NCBI GenBank assembly: GCA_012961845.1
Contig: DTYO01000335.1
Location: 1 to 11,123, forward strand
From: Thermodesulfobacteriaceae bacterium
GTDB lineage: Bacteria > Desulfobacterota > Dissulfuribacteria > Dissulfuribacterales > UBA3076
Direction: 5' to 3'
DNA: 11,123 nucleotides
The notes below the pieces were generated by a model. It was not told where the DNA came from and did no database searches. It worked only from the letters and a program-made list of their open reading frames with translations. Shown here in pieces: positions 6,173 through 11,123 of this stretch (position 1 is its first letter; each line of letters starts with the position of its first letter). A program made the position numbers and the translations under genes.

Positions 6173-7218
6173 AAACTGGAATCGTAGGGCTGCCAGGAGC
6201 AGGAAAAACCACCATTTTTAACGCCCTCACCAGCAGTGAAGCTGAAATCTCTGCATATTCAGGTGGCAGGAAAGAACCCAATCTGGCCATTGTCCTGGTG
6301 CCGGACCACCGCCTTGACAGGCTCTCTTCCATTTACAACCCCCGAAAGACCACGCCGGCCCAGATTCAGTATGTGGATATTGGCGGTTCTGTTTCCGCTG
6401 GGGAGGGCGCCAATTCTTCCATGAACGAGATCCTGACCCTTCTGCGTCCTGTGGATGCGCTTGTCCATGTGGTACGAAATTTTGACCGGGCCGGCGAGGC
6501 GTCCGATCCCCAGAGTGATCTGAAAGCACTGGAATCTGAATTGATCTTCACAGACCTGGTAATAGCTGAAAAACGCGTAGAACGTCTGGAAAAAGAAATA
6601 AAAAAAGGCGGCAGGGGTGATCCAAAAGAACTGAAACTCCTGCAGGAAGCCCTCGACATCCTGAACCTGGAACAGGCGCTCAGAACAGTACCCTATATAG
6701 CGGCTTCTCCTCTGCTCAGAGGATACGCATTTCTTTCTGCGAAACCGTGCATAGTGGTTCTTAACAGTGATGAAGACAAGGAACCCGGCCAGACAGAAAT
6801 GGATCTTCCCCCGAATGTCGTGCTGGTTGAACTCAAGGGCAAACTTGAAATGGAACTTGCCCAGCTCGCTCCTGATGAGGCGGAACTTTTCCGCCGGGAT
6901 CTGGGACTCAAGGAGCCTGCCACGTTCAGGCTTATAAAGGAATCATACAGCCTGCTGGGGCTTATTTCCTTTTTCACGGTGGGTGAAGACGAGGTCAAGG
7001 CCTGGACGATCAGGAAAGGTACCCCTGCCAGGAAAGCAGCCGCTACAATTCATTCCGACATAGAAAAAGGATTCATACGCGCGGAGGTTGTCTCCTGTGA
7101 AGACCTGTTTGCACTGGGAGATTACGCTTCGGCACAGAAAGCCGGCAAGACAAGACTGGAAGGTAAGGATTATCAGGTTCAGGATGGAGATGTGATCAAT
7201 TTCCGATTCAACGTCTGA
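6169..7218 (+). CDS. YchF-like P-loop ATPase (Obg superfamily) with TGS domain, divergent
   Basis: This 349-residue protein (classical YchF is about 363) begins with P-loop GLPGAGKTT (7-15), which differs from the usual YchF GLPNVGKST. A Walker B/G3 position follows at YVDIGG (68-73), then a charged helical, probably coiled-coil insertion at about 120-172. LNSDED near 198-203 gives N-x-x-E in place of G4 NKxD; this is the YchF hallmark associated with ATP over GTP. The C-terminal TGS domain (about 262-349) is close to YchF: KAWTIRKGT, IHSDIEKGFIRAEV, TRLEGKDYQVQDGDVINFRFNV (split motifs). The switch regions are diverged: SAYSGGRKEPN stands where YchF has NYPFCTIEPN, and SVSAGEGANSS where it has LVKGASKGEGLGN. 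Known YchF binds ribosomes and is linked to stress responses. The divergence suggests a paralogue with altered partners. It overlaps mogA by ATGA. The ychF symbol is withheld because a canonical copy may exist elsewhere. Confidence 0.85.
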   Translation: MKTGIVGLPGAGKTTIFNALTSSEAEISAYSGGRKEPNLAIVLVPDHRLDRLSSIYNPRKTTPAQIQYVDIGGSVSAGEGANSSMNEILTLLRPVDALVHVVRNFDRAGEASDPQSDLKALESELIFTDLVIAEKRVERLEKEIKKGGRGDPKELKLLQEALDILNLEQALRTVPYIAASPLLRGYAFLSAKPCIVVLNSDEDKEPGQTEMDLPPNVVLVELKGKLEMELAQLAPDEAELFRRDLGLKEPATFRLIKESYSLLGLISFFTVGEDEVKAWTIRKGTPARKAAATIHSDIEKGFIRAEVVSCEDLFALGDYASAQKAGKTRLEGKDYQVQDGDVINFRFNV

Positions 7219-7273
7219 ACATTATTTCATCCCCTGTCCGAATGTACAGCAGCTGTTCCACCATCACGGATAA

Positions 7274-7295
7274 TTCGGTTTGCAAGTTTGCCGAA
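7274..7295. repeat. small inverted repeat after the ychF-like gene
   Basis: TTCGG (7274-7278) and CCGAA (7291-7295) flank a 12-base interval. It lies between two convergent genes and could add to transcription stop signals, but no T-run follows on the plus strand. Confidence 0.25.
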
Positions 7296-7300
7296 GAAAG

Positions 7301-7337
7301 ACCCCTGACTTGGCTTTTGAAGCGAATAATCAGGGGT
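7301..7337 (-). terminator. hairpin between convergent ychF-like and bioF genes
   Basis: ACCCCTGA (7301-7308) and TCAGGGGT (7330-7337) form a perfect 8 bp stem. A second short stem, GCTT (7313-7316) with AAGC (7320-7323), lies within the loop. Read leftward from bioF, the stem is followed by CTTTCTTC, a T-rich run compatible with an intrinsic terminator for bioF. On the plus strand it is followed by TAACTGC, so it would be a poor terminator for the other direction. It overlaps the bioF stop codon by one base. Confidence 0.5.
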
Positions 7338-8497
7338 TAACTGCAACTGTTCAGGTACTGTTTCACGGCATTTTGCAGTCCGTTCAGATCCTCTTCCGTA
7401 TGCCTGGCAGTGACCGAGATGCGGATCCTAGCCTCTCCTGCCGGCACGGTGGGAGGACGCACTGCCTTTACCAGGAAGCCCGTTTTCTGGAGATGACCGG
7501 CAAGCTCGAGAGCCATCCTGTTCTCACCGACGATCACCGGTATTATTTGGGACTCTCCTCTCACCTCAAGCCCTGTCTTCTGTCTGAACCATGTCCTCAG
7601 CATCTCGGATGATTCGATGACCCGTTTCCTCAGGCCAGATACTTTCGGCATCAGATCCAATGCTGCCAGATCTGAACCGATGACACAGGGCGGCAGTGCC
7701 GTGGAAAAAATGAACGTACGGGCCCTGTTGATGAGAAACCTTTTCATTGCCCTTGAAACAGCGGCATATGCGCCGTAACCACCAAATGCCTTGCCGAAAG
7801 TGCCAAGAAGGATGTCTACTTTTTCTGCATCTTCCCTGCTGACCGTGCCCTCCCCTCTTTTGCCGTACACACCGGCAGAATGGGCCTCGTCCAGCATGAG
7901 CAATGTATCATAACATTCCTTCAGTTCGATAAGTTTTCCAACCGGGGCAAAATCCCCGTCCATGCTGTACAGCCCCTCCGCAATTATCAGTGCCTTTTCA
8001 TACTTTTCCCTGTGAGTTTCAAGAAGTGATTCCAGGTGGTCGATATCGTTGTGTCTGAACCTGAATGCACGTGCCCTTGAAAGCATTATGCCGTCAATGA
8101 TGCTGGCATGGTTGAGGCGGTCTGAAAAGATCACGTCTTTTCTGCCGCATATGGAAGGGATAATACCTGAATTGGCAAGGTAGCCACTGCCAAAGAGAAG
8201 GCCTGTCTCAGTGCCTTTCAGATCGGCCACGGCTCTTTCGAGTGTGTGGTGAATCTCAAGGTCACCGCTCATCAGTCTGGACGCCCTGGCCCCTGTTCCC
8301 CATCGTCTGATCGCACTGACAGCGCCGTCCACAAGGGCGGAATTCCCGGCAAGGCCCAGGTAGTCATTGGAAGAAAAATCTACCAGCCTCTCCCCCCCTG
8401 ACAGGACCTCGCGGCCTTCCAGCCCGTCAATCCTGAACAGGACTCTGGTGAGCCCTGTATCTGAAAGGTGCTCAAGTTCTTTTTCTAAAAAATCCAT
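7337..8497 (-). CDS. bioF: 8-amino-7-oxononanoate synthase (alpha-oxoamine synthase family)
   Basis: This is a PLP enzyme that condenses pimeloyl-ACP or pimeloyl-CoA with L-alanine to make 8-amino-7-oxononanoate, the first dedicated step of the biotin ring pathway. It is 386 residues, the family length. Visible signatures are FSSNDYLGLA near the N-terminus, LLFGSGYLANSGI, NHAS (His130), LDEAHSAG (Asp203, His206) and LGTFGKAFGG, with the PLP lysine at Lys236. These match the E. coli BioF active site (His133, Asp204, His207, Lys236). ATG 8497 fits the N-terminus, although no strong ribosome binding site is seen upstream. Other alpha-oxoamine synthases, such as glycine C-acetyltransferase (Kbl), serine palmitoyltransferase and CqsA, share this fold. 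The details favour BioF, but the nearest genes are not other bio genes, so a lipid-related alternative is not fully excluded. It is divergent from cfa. Confidence 0.85.
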   Translation of the reverse strand: MDFLEKELEHLSDTGLTRVLFRIDGLEGREVLSGGERLVDFSSNDYLGLAGNSALVDGAVSAIRRWGTGARASRLMSGDLEIHHTLERAVADLKGTETGLLFGSGYLANSGIIPSICGRKDVIFSDRLNHASIIDGIMLSRARAFRFRHNDIDHLESLLETHREKYEKALIIAEGLYSMDGDFAPVGKLIELKECYDTLLMLDEAHSAGVYGKRGEGTVSREDAEKVDILLGTFGKAFGGYGAYAAVSRAMKRFLINRARTFIFSTALPPCVIGSDLAALDLMPKVSGLRKRVIESSEMLRTWFRQKTGLEVRGESQIIPVIVGENRMALELAGHLQKTGFLVKAVRPPTVPAGEARIRISVTARHTEEDLNGLQNAVKQYLNSCS

Positions 8498-8529
8498 ATC
8501 ACAAACGGTTTCTGTTTATCAGACCTCCC

Positions 8530-8557
8530 TTGCCAAACGCTTTCCAATGCATAAAAT
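8530..8557 (+). promoter_or_regulatory. sigma-70-like promoter of cfa
   Basis: TTGCCA (8530-8535) and TAAAAT (8552-8557) each match five of six consensus bases, with a 16 bp spacer. Transcription would begin near 8564. This places ATG 8547 inside the promoter and supports ATG 8595 as the real cfa start. Confidence 0.5.
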
Positions 8558-8581
8558 AAAGAATACAGATGCGCAAAACAA
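8553..8581 (-). promoter_or_regulatory. possible bioF promoter overlapping the cfa promoter
   Basis: Read on the minus strand, TTGTTT (8576-8581) and TATTTT (8553-8558) are separated by 17 bp. The matches are modest. If both promoters are real they overlap and would compete for RNA polymerase. AGACCTC (8521-8527) and GAGGTCT (8582-8588) form inverted copies bracketing the pair. Confidence 0.25.
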
Positions 8582-8594
8582 GAGGTCTCCAGAG

Positions 8595-9755
8595 ATGTTT
8601 TCCATCAGATCCAGCCTGTTATTAAAGGAATCTACAGAGCCGAAAAATCTGTTCCGTTCCAGGGTGAAAGACATCTTCAGTTCAGCGGACATCGCGATCG
8701 ACGGATCAAACCCATGGGACATCCGGGTCCACGACAAAAGGTTTTTTCCAAAGGTATTCTTCATGGGGTCCCTCGGCCTGGGAGAATCCTATATGGACAG
8801 CTGGTGGGATGCGGAAGAGCTGATCCCATTGTTCGACCGCATATTCAAATCGGGCCTAGCCGACAGGGTGAAACCCTGGTCTGAGATCCTGGACATCGCC
8901 AGGGCTGTCCTTTTCAATCTTCAAAAGCCATCCAGGGCATTCCATATAGGTGAACACCACTACAACATCGGAAACGATCTCTACCGCGCCATGCTGGACA
9001 GGCACATGATCTACAGTTGCGGGTACTGGAAAAACGCCTCAGACCTGGAAGAAGCCCAGGAGGCCAAAATGGATCTCATCGCCGCAAAACTCCACCTCGA
9101 ACCAGGCATGAAAGTCCTGGACATAGGCTGCGGCTGGGGCGGGACGGCCAGGTACCTTGCAAAAAAATACGGAGTCATGGTAACGGGTATAACAGTCTCT
9201 TCGGAACAGCAGCAAACGGCCGAAGAATCCTGCAGAGACCTTCCGGTGAAAATACTCCTTCAGGACTACAGAAGCCATCAGGGCCTGTACGACCGAATAC
9301 TATCTGTGGGAATGTTTGAACATGTGGGCTACAAAAATTACAGACCGTTCATGAAAATGGTGAACCGCTGTCTCAAGCAGGAGGGCCTATTTCTTCTCCA
9401 TACCATAGGAGGAAACAACTCTGTAAGGAAGATTGATCCATGGATAGGCCGGTACATCTTTCCCAACTCCATGCTCCCATCCGCGAAGCAGATCACAGAT
9501 TCCTTTGAAGGCCTGTTTGTCCTGGAAGACTGGCACAACTTCGGAATCGATTACTGGAAAACCCTTCAGGCATGGTTCAGAAATTTCAATGAAAACTGGA
9601 TCACACTGAAAAAGAAATATGACAGCAGATTCTACAGGATGTGGAAATACTACCTTCTGTCCTGCGCATCAGCCTTCAAGAACCGGCAGATACAATTGTG
9701 GCAGATAGTCTTGTCCGGAAAGGGAGTAAAAGGAGGTTACTGCAGCATCCGATAA
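8595..9755 (+). CDS. cfa: cyclopropane-fatty-acyl-phospholipid synthase
   Basis: This enzyme adds a methylene group from S-adenosylmethionine to the double bond of unsaturated acyl chains in membrane phospholipids. From ATG 8595 it is 386 residues (E. coli 382) and colinear with the E. coli protein. It has an N-terminal lipid-binding region with GSLGLGESYMDSWW (about 58-71) and the SAM motif VLDIGCGWGG (174-183). Active-site residues are Cys142 in SCGYW, Glu242 in MFEHVG, His269 in LHTIG and the Tyr of FGIDYWKTL, equivalent to E. coli Cys139, Glu239, His266 and Tyr317. The C-terminus has YYLLSCASAFKNRQIQLWQ. The start at 8595 is favoured by AGAGG (8581-8585, 9 bp spacing) and by the promoter candidate covering the alternative ATG 8547. 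The frame stays open to 8367, but that part overlaps bioF and is not coding. It is convergent with the squalene-hopene cyclase gene, 81 bp apart. Confidence 0.93.
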   Translation: MFSIRSSLLLKESTEPKNLFRSRVKDIFSSADIAIDGSNPWDIRVHDKRFFPKVFFMGSLGLGESYMDSWWDAEELIPLFDRIFKSGLADRVKPWSEILDIARAVLFNLQKPSRAFHIGEHHYNIGNDLYRAMLDRHMIYSCGYWKNASDLEEAQEAKMDLIAAKLHLEPGMKVLDIGCGWGGTARYLAKKYGVMVTGITVSSEQQQTAEESCRDLPVKILLQDYRSHQGLYDRILSVGMFEHVGYKNYRPFMKMVNRCLKQEGLFLLHTIGGNNSVRKIDPWIGRYIFPNSMLPSAKQITDSFEGLFVLEDWHNFGIDYWKTLQAWFRNFNENWITLKKKYDSRFYRMWKYYLLSCASAFKNRQIQLWQIVLSGKGVKGGYCSIR

Positions 9756-9820
9756 CCGAAGGGTGCCTGAGAAACCAGTTCATTTGCCGATAACCGTATT
9801 GTACCCAATGGATAATCCCG

Positions 9821-9838
9821 GATATTGCCCGAAATATC
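9821..9838. repeat. short AT-rich hairpin between cfa and the cyclase
   Basis: GATATT (9821-9826) and AATATC (9833-9838) form a 6 bp stem with a 6-base loop. It is the only hairpin I see in the 81 bp convergent gap (9756-9836). It has no T-run and is a weak terminator candidate for either gene. Confidence 0.2.
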
Positions 9839-11123
9839 ACCTCCACAGCCACTTTCTCGCCCTTCCCAGTGCCATGAGCGGGAAATAGTGCCGATACATA
9901 TTGTAATTGATCATGAATCCTCTGGCCAGTTCTGCGCCCTGGTCCAGTTCCTCCGCCGCCTTTTCAAGGTTGGTTCGCTTCCCTATTCCGTAACCCGGAA
10001 ATCCCGTTCCCGTATATTGCGGCTCGTCCCAGGTCCCGTCTTTTTTCTGGCGGTCGAGAAGCCACCTGACACCCTCATCCACGGCTTTCCTGTATTTGTC
10101 TGCCTTAAGCGCAAGCAGAGCCATCAGTGCCCATCCGGTCTGGGATGCAGTACTCTCGCCTTTTCCCCTGAGAGAATCATCCATGTATGAACCGCAGCTC
10201 TCCCCCCAGCCGCCGTCTGTATTCTGGTGAGCAGCAATCCAATCTCCGGCCCTGATACAGTACTGAGAAGACATGTCCTCTCCCACTGCTTCCAAGGCCG
10301 GCAATACGGCCGCAGTTCCGTAGATATGGTTCACCCCCCACCTGCCAAACCAGCTTCCTTCGGGTTCCTGCTCATTTTTTACATATTGAATCGCCCTTGC
10401 CACCACTGGATCATCCATTCCCCGACCCATGAGGCCGAATGCCTCCAGCACGTGTGCTGTCACATCCACGCTGGGAGGATCGAGGGCCTCGCCGAAATCA
10501 CAGAAAGGAATCCTAGTAACCAGCCTGCTGTCATTGTCCCTGTCGAACGCGGCCCAGCCTCCATTCGAACACTGCATGGCCTCTATCCATCCGGTGGCGA
10601 TGGACATGGCTCTATCGATCGCTGAACTGTCTTTCATGAATCTCCGTATCCGGGCCAGCACTGTCAATGCTACTGCAGTATCGTCCACGTCCGGATACCA
10701 GGTATTGGCCCTTTCGAATGCCCATGCCCCGGTTTGTACTCCCCGGACATAGACCTGCCAGTCGCCGGGAGCCTCCACAAACCTGTCCATTAACCAGTGG
10801 ATGGCCCTGTACATGGAATCTGACCCGCCTGGTTCCAGCCCGCAGTCCAGCTGGGCCATGACAGACAGCAGTGTATCCCATACCGGCGACTCACTTGCAT
10901 GGATATAGATGCAGCCGTCAACTTCATGGGACCAGTGTGTATCAAGTGCATGGAAACACCGGGCCAGAACAGGGTGGTCCAGACGATATCCCTCATGATG
11001 CAGGGCCATGAGAGAATATATTGTTGGAGGCTGTATCCCGCCCCATATTCCATCTGCGTCCTGGTGCCTGATTATCCACTCTATGCACTTCGTCCTGGCC
11101 AGATTCCGAAATGGATGAAACGG
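9837..11123 (-). CDS. shc: squalene-hopene cyclase, C-terminal two thirds (5' end outside window)
   Basis: This enzyme cyclises squalene to hopene/hopanol in the membrane, giving hopanoids. The frame enters from the right edge (reading PFHPFRNLARTKCIEW...) and gives 428 residues to TGA 9837-9839. About 230 N-terminal residues are missing, judged by the distance to the catalytic motif in the Alicyclobacillus enzyme. The first ATG inside the window (11009) is internal, because DGIWGGIQPP just upstream is conserved cyclase sequence. The protonating DxDD motif is present as WYPDVDDTA (Asp codons within 10680-10691). QW-type repeats are visible: NGGWAAFD, EGSWFGRWGVNHIYGT, DGGWGES and DGTWDEPQ. 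The C-terminus, GTGFPGYG... then FMINYNMYRHYFPLMALGR, carries an insertion of roughly 30 residues compared with the compact GTGFPxxFYLxYxxYR form. It is convergent with cfa. Confidence 0.93.
   Translation of the reverse strand, partial: PFHPFRNLARTKCIEWIIRHQDADGIWGGIQPPTIYSLMALHHEGYRLDHPVLARCFHALDTHWSHEVDGCIYIHASESPVWDTLLSVMAQLDCGLEPGGSDSMYRAIHWLMDRFVEAPGDWQVYVRGVQTGAWAFERANTWYPDVDDTAVALTVLARIRRFMKDSSAIDRAMSIATGWIEAMQCSNGGWAAFDRDNDSRLVTRIPFCDFGEALDPPSVDVTAHVLEAFGLMGRGMDDPVVARAIQYVKNEQEPEGSWFGRWGVNHIYGTAAVLPALEAVGEDMSSQYCIRAGDWIAAHQNTDGGWGESCGSYMDDSLRGKGESTASQTGWALMALLALKADKYRKAVDEGVRWLLDRQKKDGTWDEPQYTGTGFPGYGIGKRTNLEKAAEELDQGAELARGFMINYNMYRHYFPLMALGRARKWLWR

Noticed and set aside
7280..7612. 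Plus-strand open frame of 110 codons after the ychF-like gene
   Set aside because: It is opposite the conserved C-terminus of bioF and crosses the terminator-like hairpin.
8367..8594. Upstream extension of cfa to 8367
   Set aside because: It overlaps the bioF 5' end in antisense, is unlike Cfa N-termini and would include the cfa promoter.
10227..10752. Two plus-strand open frames opposite the cyclase (10227-10625, 10429-10752)
   Set aside because: They are antisense to conserved squalene-hopene cyclase sequence including the DxDD motif, with no motif of their own.
1..11123. CRISPR array, insertion sequence, integrase, tRNA or toxin-antitoxin module
   Set aside because: I saw no regularly spaced repeats, terminal inverted repeats, transposase motifs or tRNA cloverleaf. 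The genes are ordinary chromosomal ones.

Overview
The window reads as ordinary bacterial chromosome, most likely from a Desulfobacterota (deltaproteobacterial) anaerobe. This is inferred from a selenocysteine-containing SelD, an EF-G-like paralogue with a non-canonical G domain, a YchF-like P-loop ATPase paralogue, and a squalene-hopene cyclase with a long C-terminal insertion of a kind I recall from Geobacter-like sequences. Base composition is moderate and looks even by eye. I see no mobile element, phage gene, CRISPR array, rRNA or tRNA.

Left part (1-1228): the 3' end of a DHH-family phosphoesterase gene (+) meets an unrecognised 341-residue hypothetical protein (-), 27 bp apart and convergent. 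Positions 1229-1401 form a divergent control region with a perfect TATAAT box and a nested inverted repeat.

Middle (1402-7218): a rightward run of six genes: a DUF1232 protein, a small HAD-family P-type-ATPase-like hydrolase, selD, then a 160 bp gap with its own promoter candidate, then fusA2 (EF-G-like), a MogA/MoaB molybdopterin adenylyltransferase, and a divergent YchF-like ATPase. The last three are tightly packed (15 bp gap, then a 4 bp ATGA overlap). Two genes here would be mis-called by simple gene finders. selD (2362-3411) reads through an in-frame UGA at codon 18 as selenocysteine, with a bacterial SECIS-type hairpin just downstream. mogA has no ATG, GTG or TTG ahead of its conserved N-terminal domain and probably starts at an AUC (5663) behind a good ribosome binding site.

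Right part (7219-11123): bioF (-) converges on the ychF-like gene across a hairpin. bioF and cfa (cyclopropane fatty acid synthase, +) diverge from overlapping promoters near 8530-8582. The C-terminal two thirds of a squalene-hopene cyclase (-) converges on cfa and runs off the right edge. cfa and the cyclase both modify or build membrane lipids, so this end has a loose lipid theme.

I did not find a convincing new multi-gene system. The best observations are the selenoprotein SelD with its SECIS, the non-canonical start of mogA, and atypical catalytic motifs in the EF-G-like, YchF-like and HAD proteins.
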